NCBI GenBank assembly: GCA_004154925.1
Contig: QJNS01000093.1
Coordinates: forward strand, 62,001-126,000
Reading direction: 5' to 3'
Source: Monosporascus cannonballus
Taxonomy: Eukaryota > Ascomycota > Sordariomycetes > Xylariales
Length of the DNA: 64,000 nucleotides
Shown in pieces: positions 26,051-40,105 of the stretch (positions are counted from its first letter, which is position 1; every line of letters starts with the position of its first letter). The notes beneath the pieces were generated by a model. It searched no databases. It was not told the DNA's origin and saw only the letters and a list, made by a program, of their open reading frames with translations. A program made the position numbers and the translations under genes.

Positions 26051-27372
26051 TTTTAATAATTCCTTAATTAATAACCGACGAATAATTTAAGGCCTAATTA
26101 AGCATAAGTTTTCTTAAATTTAAAAAAAAACAATATTATAGGACGATATTTAGAAAATAAATAACATACCCGATTTCCATTATTAACTAATAAAAAATTA
26201 ATAATAAAATTAAATAATTTATTATTTATTAAAAACAATTTCCAGTTAATAAATAACATAATACTTTTTATTATTAAATTTTAAGGAGGCCTTTTTTCCT
26301 TTTAACCTTAGTAATAGCTTTTACCCGCAAAAAAAAATAATTAAGGTATAAGGAGGTAAAATAAATAAAAAGGAAAAAAAATATCCGGCTGGAAAATAGA
26401 AAGAAAAAGTACTAAAGCGTTTAATTGAAAAAAAAACTTACTATGGAAAAACGATGGAATTTTCTGGCCCAAAAGGTTAAAAGCCTAAAAAAAAAGAATA
26501 TTCGGTTCGCCAAAAAAAAACCGGCTTTTCCATAATTTTGCTTTCCAAAAGGACGAAGCCAAGGGGTTAGTTACCGACCACCTTCGTTAAATATAAGATA
26601 AGCACCAGAAAAAACTTCGATTTTATTATTGTTCGGCGTAAACCGGATACTGGAAGGAATTATTCCATCTTTTGGTTATTACGGAATGCCAGACGTTAAA
26701 GGTTATAAACTAATTCCCCCTAAGCCTTACGATAAATTAAAAAATCTTAATGGATTTTTGGTTTAGGCCAGATTTTACCTTAAGTTTTACGAAAATTTTT
26801 TAACGGAGAATTATTAAAAGGTAATAGCTATTTCCCAGCTGCTAACCGGACAAATCCGGAAATAGTTCGAACTTATTTTAACAGATTATCTTAAAAAGTA
26901 TTCAAAGGAATTTTTAAACTTTATTAATTACGTTTTCGGTAAATACGGTTATTTTAAAAAATAAATACAGGCTTTATTCAGAAATTTTAATAAGGAATAA
27001 TATGTAATTAAATAATTCCATTTTTTATGCGAGATTAAATTAACGTTTAAGTATACGATTAAATTTAATTATTTGGTAATTATTTTAAACTTATCCGAAA
27101 ATATGTTATTTTATTCTTATTACGACGGCTTAAAACTTTAGGTTAAAGACGAAATATATATAGAACTTAAAATAAGATCCTTTATAAAATATACCGATAA
27201 GGTTATTATTGCCGACCGTCGTACCTTTAATCGGTATTTCGAAAAAAAAAGAACCGGCAGACAAAATAACGATAAAGGCTTTAATAACCGAACCAAGAAA
27301 GATAAAGGCAAACCTTAAATGGAAACGAATTCCGTTTCAAAAAAATTTAAGAAAAATAAGTTTAACGTAAAA

Positions 27373-27414
27373 TATTTTAATTATGGCAAAAAAGGATATT
27401 TCAAAAGCGAATAT
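27373..27414 (+). pseudogene. Element C gag CCHC knuckle remnant
   Basis: Reads Y-F-N-Y-G-K-K-G-Y-F-K-S-E-Y. Undoing RIP-type changes (TGC/TGT to TAT, CAT to TAT) gives C-x2-C-x4-H-x4-C. All four zinc ligands have been converted to tyrosine codons. Confidence 0.75.
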
Positions 27415-29059
27415 TATTTTTCTGCCAAAAAAAAACTCTAAAAAAGGAAAAAATTTTTAATCCCAAAAAAAGGTTAAAATAATAAAGCAAAAAATTGACA
27501 ATAAGGTAAAAAACGAAGAAAAAATAATTAGTACGATTTTTTCCTAGTTAGAATTTATTATTGCCATAATTATTTAAATTCAGAATAATATCCCAAAGTA
27601 CAAGGATTATCTTATTTGCCAAGATTCCAGAATTAAAGCCTATAAGTATTATCCGGGATAAACGGTTTCCAAAATAGCTATAAAACTAAGATACCTTTGT
27701 TATTTCGACATATAAAGATACGAGATACATAATGCAAACGGCCAGTTTCGGCCAGATATCAGTAACTATAAATAATTATCTCCGGAGCTTTGCGAATTCC
27801 TTAAATGTATTATTTATTAAAAAATATTATCGGTAAACCCTTATAATTTACTGCATTTTTCCCCTTATTATTTCGACGATTACCTCGTTTACTTTAGGGC
27901 CAAAAAAGATAATAACTTTTGGTCTGGATAGGACGAAAAAACGCCCACCGAACTAGACGATAAGTACCGATGTACAGAAATCCCACGATAGCCAAAGTAC
28001 CTTAAATTTTATTACATATATCCTAAATCAAAATAAAGTCGGAAGGTTATATCGTAAGGATGTTTATGTTACGCCTTAACGCTATATATTTCATACGAGT
28101 TCCTAGATATGGGAATACTTTTTTCGGAGGTACATTTTTCCGACCTTATAACTTAAAAGGTATAAGACCAAAAATTAAACCAAAAAAAATAATTACTTTC
28201 GGATGCTAATTGGGCAGAAAGAAATGGTATAGGTATATGGACGATTATTGTACCAAGTAGGCGGCCAAAAAAATTCAAAAATAAAAACGCCTTTTCGTAA
28301 GCAAACCCTGTTAATCAAAAAATAACGGAAGTTTTCAAAAATAAGGTATTAAGAAGTTTTAATATATAAAACCTTATATAAGGTAATTAAAGGATTACGT
28401 AATTAGATAAAGATTTTTTTTGACATAAAGGCAAAATATTTAAAGCCATAATTAACTTAGGAATCGAAAAAAGTTTTATCTTTTTTTTAATAGTAGAAAA
28501 ATATTAAATTCTTTGGAAATATAAATTAAAGTTTTACAAATTACGTATAGTGGACGGAAGTTCGTTTATATACGAAAATAAACGAATTTTATGAAAAATT
28601 GAAAAATTCTTAATACGAATTTAAAAATATTAAGAATGGGTTTCGCTGGATATTGCCGATATTTCTGGATATAATATTATTCTGGGAATACCATAATTTA
28701 AATTTAATAATCCATATATTAACTGGAAGTATTAAATATTTTTATGGGAAAATAAGTTATCCGAAAAAAACGACTAAGAAATTTGCTATATTATTAAGGA
28801 AGTCCAAATTATAAATTAAATTTCCATAATACCATTTAAATATCGACGATTTAGGAAATTATTTAAGGATAAAAAAAATTACGAATTATTATTATATGGT
28901 TAATGGAATTATAGGATACCTATTAAAAAAGGATATTATTCCAAATTTTATAAAATTTATTACATAAATCTTAATAAATTAATAGCCTTATGGAAAAGCA
29001 TTTAACTTAACCTAAAAAAAGGATATATTTAATTTCTTGATTTTTTTGCTAAATATCCC

Positions 29060-29660
29060 GTCCTTATAATACCAAAAACCAAAGATAAAAAGCAAAAAAT
29101 TAACAAAAACGAAGATTTAATTTTTAGAAAAATAATTGATTATAAACAGTTAAATAATATTACGATTAAAAATAAATATTTTTTAACTTTTATAAGTGCG
29201 TTAAAGGAAACTGTTAAAAAAATAAAGTAATTTATTATATTTAATTTCCGAAACGGTTATTACCGTATTAAAATGGCTAAAGAAGAAAAATGGAAAACGG
29301 TATTTAGAACAATATATGGATTTTACGAATACAAAGTAATACTTATAGGACTTATTAATATTCCCGTTAACTTTTAATGTTTAATTATAATTATGTTCAA
29401 AAAATTTCTAGATAAGTTTATGTGCGTTTATCTCGACGATATCCTTATTTATTCCGAAATTTTAGAGAAGTACAAAAAATAAATGGCCTAGGTGTTCCAG
29501 ACGTTAAATAAAGCAAATATCCGAATTAACTTAGGCAAAAATATATGGCATACGGAGAAACTAAATTTTCTGGGATATACTTTTATCCCCGGCCAAATTT
29601 AGATTTAATATTTTAAGATGGAAATAGTTAAGGACTGGCTTATTCCTAATAAGATAATTA
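29060..29660 (+). pseudogene. Element C reverse transcriptase remnant
   Basis: Shows FRTIYGFYEYKVM-like block (about 29300-29340), then MCVYLDDILIYSEILEKY with the catalytic Y-L-D-D at 29429-29440 and a connector with LGYTF at about 29570. Typical Ty3/gypsy order and spacing. Confidence 0.82.
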
Positions 29661-30699
29661 TTATAAATATCCGGTAGATCTTAGGATTTACGGGTTACGT
29701 ACGTAACCTAATTAAAGGATACGGAAATATAATTAAATTATTAACGAAATTTATTATTAAGGAATATATAAAAAAGGAATTTAAATTTTTTAAAAAAAAC
29801 GAAAAAAAACGTTCCAGATCTTAAAAAATGTAATTATTAGTGGACCCATAATAAGATTACTTAACGCCGACAAAAAAAACGTTTAAAAACGGATATTTCA
29901 GATTACGTATTAAATATTATCTTAAAATAATTAAAAAATAACGGCAAATGGTACCTAATGGCATATTACTTAAAAATATTCCGAAATACGGAATTTAAAT
30001 ACTTAATTTATGACAAAAAGTTATTAATAATTATTAACGCTTCCAAAAAATAAGAATTTTTTTTTAGCGGAACGAAAATACTTTTCGATATTTACTTTAA
30101 TTATAAAAACCTTACAGGATTTATAAAAATATAAGAATTAAATGAAAAATATAAAACTTGGATAATTTTCTTATTAAGGTTTAATTTTAAAATATATTAT
30201 ATTAAGGGAAAAGAAAATATTTAGGTAAATATTTTTAATCGTAAAGGCGATTACGACTTCAAAATTCCCAAAAACACATATAAATGTTATAATATAACTA
30301 AAATAGCCTAATATAATTATGCGAAATTTTGAAAAAGTTATTCCTTAAACTCCTAACGCGATTTTAAAATTCTTATGACGAAAAAGAATAAAAAAAGGTT
30401 TAATAGCTAAAAGGATAACTAAAAAACTAATTATTGTACTATGGCAAAATTTATATTCCAAAAGATTAATAAAAACGGTTTATAAAAGAATTTTACAAAA
30501 ACCCATTATATGGATATTAAGGAATTTTCAAAATCACCTGACGGTTATAAAAAAAATATAACTTTCAAAAATTACGCCAAATAATTAAAAGGATTATTAA
30601 GAATTATAACGTTTGTAATAAGGCCAAGGTAACATGCTATAAGCTTTACGGATTATTATAACTTATTAATATTTTTAACAAAACGTAAAATACCGTAAC

Positions 30700-30940
30700 T
30701 TAGGATTTTATTATTAATTTTCCTTTATTGAAAAACTTAATTACTGGAATTAAATATAATGGAATATAAATAATAATTAATAGATTTATTAAATATGGAT
30801 ATTTTTAACTTTTTAAAGGAAACGTAATGGCAAAATAATTAATATACGCTTTTATTAAATATTATTTCGATAAGCATAATATATTAAAAAAGATTATTTT
30901 TAATCAAGATACGTTTTTTACTTTAAAATTTGGTATTAAC
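30700..30940 (+). pseudogene. Element C integrase core remnant
   Basis: Reads DFIINFPLLKNLITGIKYNG, then INRFIKYGYF, AYAFIKYYFDKHNILKKIIF and NQDTFFTLKF. These align with the usual gypsy integrase core (DFI-LP-S...D-ILV-VDR-TK, then SKHG-P..I.SDRD..FTSKFW). Both expected catalytic-aspartate regions are present but mutated. Confidence 0.85.
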
Positions 30941-31589
30941 TTTTTTTAATAAATAGGTACCAAATTTAAATTCTTAACAGTATATTATTTTTAAACGGAT
31001 AAATAAATTAAGAAACTAAATTAAACCCTAACATAATATTTTCGAAATTACGTTAATTATTAATAAAATAATTAAGTAAAATTTTTACTATTAGTACAAA
31101 TTACTTATAATATATTTACTAATAAGAATATAGGCGTATTTCCTTATATAGTTATATACGGGCATAATGCAGGAACGGAACGATATAAATAATTATTTAA
31201 TAAAGTATTAAAGATTATTACGATTACTTTAAAAGCAAAAATATTAATAACAAAAATTAAAATAATATAAGTTTATCTTTATAGTAAACTGTAGTTGCTT
31301 TAACAAAAAATGGCCCAGTATTATAATAAAAAAACAATTAAGGGATTAATTTTTTTAAAAAAAAGATAAGGTTTACTTGTTATGCCAAAAACAAAACATA
31401 ACCTTAAATATCTTATAAATTAAAACGAAAAAACTTAATAACAAGCTTAATTTTAAAAAACTTGGTCCGTTTAAAGTTAATAAAGTTATTTCTAAAATTA
31501 ATTACTAATTATCGTTATTTAAAAACATAAAAATATACCTTGTTTTCTATATTTTTTTATTTAAACTAATATTTAAAAATGCCCCGTTA

Positions 31590-31705
31590 AAAATAGATTT
31601 GGAATTTGAAAAGAATTTTAACAAATACGAAATCGAACGAATATTGGATTCCAGAATAGTTAAAAATAAAACCCAGTATTTAGTTAAATAAGAAAAATAT
31701 TTACA
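31590..31705 (+). pseudogene. Element C chromodomain remnant
   Basis: Reads NKYEIERILDSRIVKNKTQY then LVK, a RIP-type stop and EKY. This is the chromodomain signature (E-x-E-x-ILDSR...YLVKW-GY) found at the C-terminus of chromovirus integrases, where it guides integration to heterochromatin marks. The tryptophan of LVKW is now a stop. Confidence 0.82.
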
Positions 31706-32486
31706 TAAAGAAAATACGTAAGAACAATTTAATTATTTAATAAATGCGATGGACCTAATTAAGATATTTTACCGCCAAAATCTTAACCAACCGTTTTTAA
31801 TACGGCTAAGGTCGTAGGCGATAACGGTCCTCCGTTTAAATTTAGCCTTACGGAGTTCTAATTAAAAGAAATAAACGCCTTTACGATGGCGTTTATCTTA
31901 GAAATAAGCTGTACTTATTCCGCTTCGACGTAACGACGCTTTTCTTCTAACCTTTCTTACTTTTCTAATTAATTTAACTTATATTTTTCCTTTAAAATTG
32001 CAAAGGCCTTTTTATTAAGGACGTTTTGTTATAATTGAAAACGTTTTAACTAATTAACGAACTCCCTTGTTTTCTTTTTAACAACCTCCTAATATGCTAC
32101 CAAAAAATTTTATACCTTACGTTGCTTTTTTTGCAAACGTATTTTTTCCTCCCCGATTTTAATTAACGAATTCATAGCCAGTACGTTACAGGACGGGCGT
32201 TAACGGCGGGTACAATAATTACAATTCGGGATATTAACCAAATAAAAACAATCGGGCTCCCTAAAACGAAAATAATTTAAATACGAAATAACTTAAAAAT
32301 CAAACGTTTTAATAAAATTAATACGCCTGTTACGGGATTCGCGTTAATTTAATTGCGGTTTTTTTTAAATACGACTTATTATAATAAAGGTTAATAAAGG
32401 CTTTAAGGAAAATTTCTCCAGTTACTGAAAAGTAATTACTTACGGTTCTTATCTTTAGGATAAAAATCCTTAAAAAAAGGAAATAA

Positions 32487-32907
32487 TATTACATAAACCA
32501 GGGTTCCTATTTCCAAAAAACCTACCTTTAAGGCCTAACGCGGAATAGTCACGGCTAAACTCCGGATAGGAAAGCTTAGTTTGTTCCGTAATCTAAATAA
32601 TCTAAATAATTTAACCAGATTACATAAATTATATAAATCCACGATATACTTACTTTAAGGAATTAAGATATATAATAGATCGATTTTTCATATAAATAAC
32701 ACTTATTTAATTTCGCTTTTTAGCTATTAATCTAAGCTTTTAGTCTAAAGGCAACTGTACCGTTCTTTAACTAAAGGAAAAGTCCTTAAATCTCTTTAAC
32801 GAACAAACCCCAGTGAATTATTCCTCGCCCTATTGTTACCTGCAAATCAAGACCCCATTTCGGATACTGCTCATACCTCCAGGTGAATGTATAACGGGTT
32901 CGTTACA
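32487..32907 (+). repeat. Element C 3' LTR (421 bp)
   Basis: Outer end (about 32760-32907) is almost free of RIP and ends gggttcgttaca before the GTTAA duplication; the inner end is mutated. Confidence 0.88.
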
Positions 32908-35900
32908 GTTAATAACCTTATAACATTTTTACATTATTAATTTGTTCACGTTATTTTAGGCATTATATTTAATAAATAAAGCCTTATTTTACGAAAAAGA
33001 TAAATCGATATGGTATACGATTTGGTTTTCGAAAAGTTTAATATTTTTTTATTATTAAAATAAGTTTTAAAAAATCCTTAATTATTTAAAAAATTTTATT
33101 TATAATTAATTTAATTATTATTTAGATTATATTATTAATTAAAATAATAGGAAAATATCAAGTTTTTATGTTAATAATTTTATATTTTGTTTTTATTTTA
33201 ATATCCGCAAATATAAAAAATTTTAATCTTAAAATATTTGACCGCGTAGCTGCCGAAAAACATAATTATATTATTTTTAACTTTGAATAAATATTAAACG
33301 ATTAATTGCAAATTATTATATTAAATTTTATTTTCGAACGAGGATATGGTATACTTATTATTAACAAAATATATTTATTGTCGGAATAATAAAATGTCCG
33401 GTTTAAAATGTTAATATCTATAATTTACGTTTTATTTTCCTTATTTATATATATTAATTTACGTATATATTAATTACGAATAATGTTACCGCAAAAAAAT
33501 TACGAAATATAACAGTGTTTATTAAAGTAATAATTTAATTAAATATAATTATAAAACGGAAATTCGGAATGTTAATATTAATTATTCCGAAATTAATATT
33601 ATAATTTTATTTATTCTTAAAAGTTAAATTTCGAATTAAAAATATTTCAATTGTTTATAAATTAATAAATCCGGATTATTAAATAATATTTTTTTCATTT
33701 AGTTTAATAATTTATGTTTTATTATGAAAATTATTGTTTATATTAATAAAAAAATAAATATTATAGATATTTGTAATTATGTACGTAATATTATAATAAA
33801 CTGGAAATATTTATTAAAAATTATGAAAAAAATTATTAAATTTTATAATTTCGAAATATTTTACAGAAACCAAATTTAAATATATAATAATTTAGAATTA
33901 TCGGGTATTTTTATCCGTATTATCGTATTTATTATCGTTTTTAAATTAGGTATAAAGATTCCAGATATTAATTAAATAATATAATAAGATATACAATAAA
34001 GTTTTTCGATTAAAAATTTATAATAATAATTCAATTAAATAATTTTTAATTATAAGAAATTAAATATAAATAGTTATAAATAAATTATATTATTGTGTTT
34101 TTTTTAAAAATATAATAAATATAAAACCGAAATATTTATTTAAAAAATGAAATAATAAAAAACATTTAAGCCCGGTAAGCTAAAAACCGTATTATTTATA
34201 AGAATATAAAGATTATCATAAAAAGTAATATAACGGATTTAAATAATAAAAAAGATAATACGTAATTTCTCGCAAATAATCCCTATTAAAATAAAATAAT
34301 TAATAAATTTTAATTTTAATTTTCGGCCGGTTAAAGTATTACTTTTAAATTTCTGAAATAAAATTATTTTAATTTTCGGTATTAGATAAATTTAAGGCCT
34401 TAATAATATGCATTATTTAACAATAAATATATACGTAAAGTAATCTTAATTTATTTAAAAAACGAAATTATTATGTTAAAAAAAGATTATAATAATTTAA
34501 TTCCGGTTAAACGTTATTATGATATATATATGTTTAACTTTTTTTTATATACTTAAATCTTTAAATTCGAAAATATCCATATGGCAATATTTCAAAGCCG
34601 GTTCAATAAAGAGAGTTATTTAAGATATAATAAAGTTCTAATATCAACGACAGGCGAACGAATTACTTTTTGCATCATTATTTTCGTTTAATAATAAAAA
34701 AATAAAATAAATATTTATTTTTGTTAAATTTAAATAATTTTTATTTAATAAATTCCCAAATAAATTAAACAAAATTAAAAGGTTATATTTAATTCAGAAT
34801 ATAATTAAATTAAGTAAAACGATTCTCGGGTTTGATAAATAACCATATTAAGATATTTTAAAAAACCGCCTATTTTTTCCATTATATTTAATATACCAAA
34901 AAATTATATTTTCGATTTTATGAAAAATAATAATAATTTTTAATAAATAACAAAATTTATTTAATTAGATATAACGGTATTATATCCTTATATTACAAAC
35001 CGATCTATATAGGTTACGAATTATTATTGCATTATAAATTTGATAAATATCTGAAAAAATTATAACGCTGCCGTAAATCGCGCCAAGTCTTAATTAAGGC
35101 ATACCGTATATAATTATTTGATTTAAACCGGTAACCAACGATCTAACATTACTCCTAATAATTTAAATACTAAATCGGTATATAATTTATATATTTACAT
35201 AATTTGGAATTATAATTTCGGTTATGGTAATACTTATATTTACAGGCATAGTTTGCAATATATTAAGTAATTTTAATTAAAAGCTTATTTTGTCTCTTTT
35301 ATTTATAACGTCGGCATAAAACCTAATAGTTTTTAATATTTTTAATTTTTTAATCCTGTTTTTATTATTATATTTATATTCGTATAATTCGTTTATTTTT
35401 ATATTGTTACCGGAATCGGCGGCGTTTCCAAAACGTAATAATCCCCAGTTCGACGTTATAAATAATATATAAAAAAACTAAAATAATAATTCCTGTCAAA
35501 GTTAAAAAATTGCGTTTTAAAGGTAAACGGTATTTATCGGATAATAATAATAATAATAAATTAAAAAATAATCGTAATAGTAAGTTAAAAAATAAAAAAC
35601 GAAATTTTGCCGGTTTTAATTAAGGCCGATAATAAAAAACGTATTTGGTTTTGGCGTGGCGTTATAATCATAAAACGTAATAACTATAAATATTTATTTA
35701 ATATAAATTAAAATTATTCATATATTTTTTATTTATTAAATTTATTATTTTTATTAATTGTTCATTCGTTAAACTTTATATAAAATATTAATTTGTTTTA
35801 ATTCGAATTAATTATATGTTTTAACAAATATATAAAGGATTTTTTAATTAAAAAATGAACGGAATTTTATATTACCTAATTTAAATTATAATTTATAACG

Positions 35901-38900
35901 ATTATTAACAAATTATCTTTTTAATTTAATGCCTTTAATTTACGACGCCGAATTAAAATTTCTTAAAATTTATTTCCCGATTTTCTTTCGAATTCGTTAT
36001 ATTAATTGCTAAAATATTTTCATTCTTTTAACCTTTATAGTACGTTAAGCTAAGTTGAGTAATTAAGGACAAAAATCGATTATACAGGTAAATAAATAAT
36101 ATAAATAGTTTTTCGCCAATATTAAAAATGTTATTTTTTGTTATTGATATAGTTATTTCGGCATCCGGTTTTTTTAAATATTAATTCGAAACGTTTAAAA
36201 CCTTAGGTTTATAATAAATCCTTATTAATTACGTTTATGACCTTATTTTTTTATAATTAAGATTTGTATTTTTCGGCGTACGGTCCTGATTAATATTTTC
36301 CGAAACGCCCATATATCTTATTATTATTTTGTTAAAGATTTTGGTAATTGTTTCTTTTTTAAATTAAGGGTTTTTAATTCCCTTAACAAAGGTTAACGGC
36401 CGGATTTAGCTTTTTTCCCTTTATTATGTTTTCCCTTTATCTGTATAATTAAGTCTCCAGTTAATTCTAAGAATTCCTTTATATCAAAATCTTACATAAA
36501 TATAATAATAATTAGATATTCCGGGTAACCGCCGAAATCCTTAATATTAATACCAAATATGCCGCAATATCTAAAATTCCAATTTTTATACAAAAATATT
36601 TATTCAGTAATTAATTACGTATAATTACGGATGTTGTTTTTACTTAATAATATAAAAATAACGTCCATATAATATATATCATAAAATATATTGCAGTTTT
36701 ATATTTTTTCTAATTAAAATTATATAATTACTATATCCTTAATATTATCCATATTATATAAATTATTATAACTTATAAATTACCGAGAACGGCTAACGGC
36801 TTAAGTTATATAATCGTATAAAACATATGCGCCGGTTAAATTTATAATATAAAAAATATTTATTTTGCGGCTTTAAAAACTTATTATTTAATAATCCGTA
36901 TTATTTGTATTAATAATTTTATTATTATATTTTCATATAAAACAAAACACCAATAGTATGATATATTATTTAATAAACTTTTCGACGTTTAGTAATAATA
37001 AAATTTGAAAATTATTAAAATATATAAATATATGTTTTATTAAATTTTTATAAATTATTAATATATAATTAAGGTCCCGCAATATTTAGTTAAATATTAT
37101 TCCGCAATTATCGTAAATAAAATATGCGTTAATATATATATAATAATAAATGATTTACGTTTTTACATATATAATAATACAATTTATTTTATTAAAACCT
37201 TATGGTATTAAAACTTTATTAAATAATCGTTTAACTTAAAAAAGGCTTATGTTATAAGCTCGGGCAAGGCTTAAAAAAACAGTATATAAAATAAAAAATT
37301 AAGTACGGAAAATAACGACATAATTAATATAATTTATATCGAAAACCAACTTAACCCAATTACGATCTTTATATACATTTTAATTTTTTGTTAAGTCGTC
37401 ATATACTTCCTAAATATAATTACCGTATTGTATTTTATTAAACCGTAATAATATTGTTATAAAAATTATATAATATTAAATATATATAAATAAATAATTA
37501 TAATTAAAAACATTAATAATATTATAAGTTTAGCAACATAAATTCGGCTTAATTAAAATTAAAAATATAAATAAAAAATATAATATATAATATATTAAGT
37601 AAAATTCGTATATTAAAAAATTACCGAATATATTATTAATATTAATAGGAAATATAGAGGGATTTATAATATATATTTAAAACTTATAAATAATTAATAA
37701 GTTATAAAAATATTTTAAAATAATATATATAATGAAAATCAAAATATATATAAACTTTAAAAATATTATATTAATGTAAGTTATTAAATATAAATAAAGA
37801 AATTCATGTTATTCCTTTTTATAACGAAATAATAATATATAAAAAAAATCTTAATAACTATATGAAAATTATACGAAATTTATATTTTATTATAATTTTT
37901 TTAATATATATCATAAAATTATTTCGATTAAATATGTGTTAACTACAATTATTATAATTACTTAATATATAATTAATGTTATTTGCCTTATTATAAATTT
38001 TTATAACTTTAAATATTTATTATACTTTAACATATAAAATTATGTTATTTACAATATAATAATTATTAATTAAATTTAGTTTTTTTAAAATCGGAAATTT
38101 ATATTATAATATATGTCCTTATATATATTACGATATTAAAAAAAATAAATAAATTTCTTATCGATATAATAAAAGTAATTTCCGTTATAACTCCTGATAA
38201 TATGTTCCGAATAGACTTAAAAAACCTTATTTGCTTAATTAAAAAGGTTAAATTTGCTAATAATATCCCCGAAACATAATTTGCCCTTAAGGAATAACTT
38301 TAAAAACGAATAATAAGATCTCGGATTAAAAAATAGCTAAAACCAGTATTAAAAAAACTTACAAAAAAATAAAACCGACGGCGTAATCCAAAATAAAATA
38401 TTTTTTTATTAGTTAAATAATATTTAATTATTTTAAAATATAAAATATTTTTTACGGAAAGTACATATTATACGTAAGCGATTTTAAATACCAGATATAT
38501 ATTATAAAATTATGTTAATATATCGAAAAATTAAAAAAGAAATACTTTATATTTTAATATTAATACGAGTATATATTACCTGAAAATAATTTATAATTAT
38601 TAAAAGTTTCTAAATTCGGTAATATTACGAAAAACGTATATTACGAATAAAATTTTTTAATATGGAAAAATATAATGTTTATACAAATATTAAATATTAA
38701 TAATATAATTCGAAATATTTTTCATAATAATAATTAGCAGAATAAAATCTATATTATAACGGATTATACCAGCCTTAAAAGTTATTAAATTATTAAATTA
38801 ATTATAGACCATAAATTTATTACGGTTTTCGTAATTTAATGAGAAAGTTATACAAATTAGGTACCGTATAAACGATATAAAAAAAGGTTTATAACTTTAT

Positions 38901-39835
38901 AAACAAAATTTTTTATTTAGAAAATATATATTTTATAATTATTTTATAAATATTATAATTTACGGGGATATACGGGTAACCAATTTATAAATTACGTATA
39001 AAAACGTCGCAAAAAACATTTATATGTAATTTTTAAATATTCGATAATATTATATAATCTGAAAAAAAACTTCCAAAATATTTTAAACGTAAATATTACG
39101 TCTAAAATAAATAAAGCTTTAAAACCCGAAAATATAAAAGGAGTTATTAATATATAAATTATAATAACGCGCGAAAAAAAGTAAAATAAAACGAAAAAAC
39201 TTCAGAAAATATTTCAAAATCTTAATTAATAAATTACTTACAAACGGGATATACGCGTTAATCCGAAATTATATATTATATTTAATTACAAGTAATACGA
39301 TATTTTTTTATAATTTTACGAAAAATAAAATATGTAAATAAAATATAATTAATTCAAATTATGTAAATTATAAATTTACTTATTTATATTAATTTCGTTA
39401 ATAATTATGCCGCATACCGTAACGTAAAATATTATTTTCTTATTTATAATTCCATTACCGGAAACAAATAAATTACGTCAATATAATAAGTAAATATTTA
39501 TAATATTATATAAAATAATCCCGAAATTAATTGATTGAAATTACATTAATAATAAAATTATATTATTTATAAAAAATATAAAATAATAAAAGAATAAAGA
39601 ATTATATTAACGGTTCGTTTTTATCCTATAAATCTTTATTTTATTTATTTAAAAATAATGAAAATAATAATAAATAGCCTTAATTACAATTATTAATTAA
39701 ATTATTAATAATTTGCATTATTAAATTATAATTTTTTTCCGTATGGAAAATATTATAATTATCCGGAACCAAATTATTTTTAATAAAGTCGGTATTAAAA
39801 TTTTTTCATATAATTAAATTAAGCTTATTTATCAA

Positions 39836-40105
39836 TTAATTTTTATTATTTGCCGTATGTAGATAATTAAACATATTTATATTATTAATAATAAGTACGG
39901 TATTATTAAAATCGATAAATTTAGTTTTTATAATTTTATAGCGTATAGCCAAAATATTTTCGGATTTTTCACCATTTTTTAATCCGAAATAAATATTTTT
40001 TAATAAGCCAGAAATTCCGAAGCAAAAATTAAATACGTTCGAAAAATTTGTTACGAAACTCCCGAATAACATAATATTTATTTCGCAAAAAAACATACTA
40101 TGCAT
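39836..40105 (-). pseudogene. Right-arm copy of coding-like segment 2
   Basis: An 89-codon open frame, unusually long for this composition, containing CFGISGLLKNIYFGLKNG. It is homologous and in the same frame as left-arm 16190-16420. No signal peptide or known motif seen. Probably a fragment of the arm's main protein rather than an intact gene. Confidence 0.4.

Larger units (their letters stand above)
25631..32907 (+). mobile_element. Chromodomain Ty3/gypsy retrotransposon C
   Basis: 7,277 bp with LTRs of 420 bp (25631-26050) and 421 bp (32487-32907). Flanked by target duplication GTTAA at 25626-25630 and 32908-32912. A purine-rich tract (aaaaaaaggaaataa) precedes the 3' LTR, giving plus orientation. 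Order read through RIP stops: gag CCHC knuckle, reverse transcriptase with Y-L-D-D, integrase, and a C-terminal chromodomain, i.e. the chromovirus branch of Ty3/gypsy. It inserted in the right arm of the inverted repeat; the left arm keeps the uninterrupted version near 23510-23520. Dead through RIP. Confidence 0.93.
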
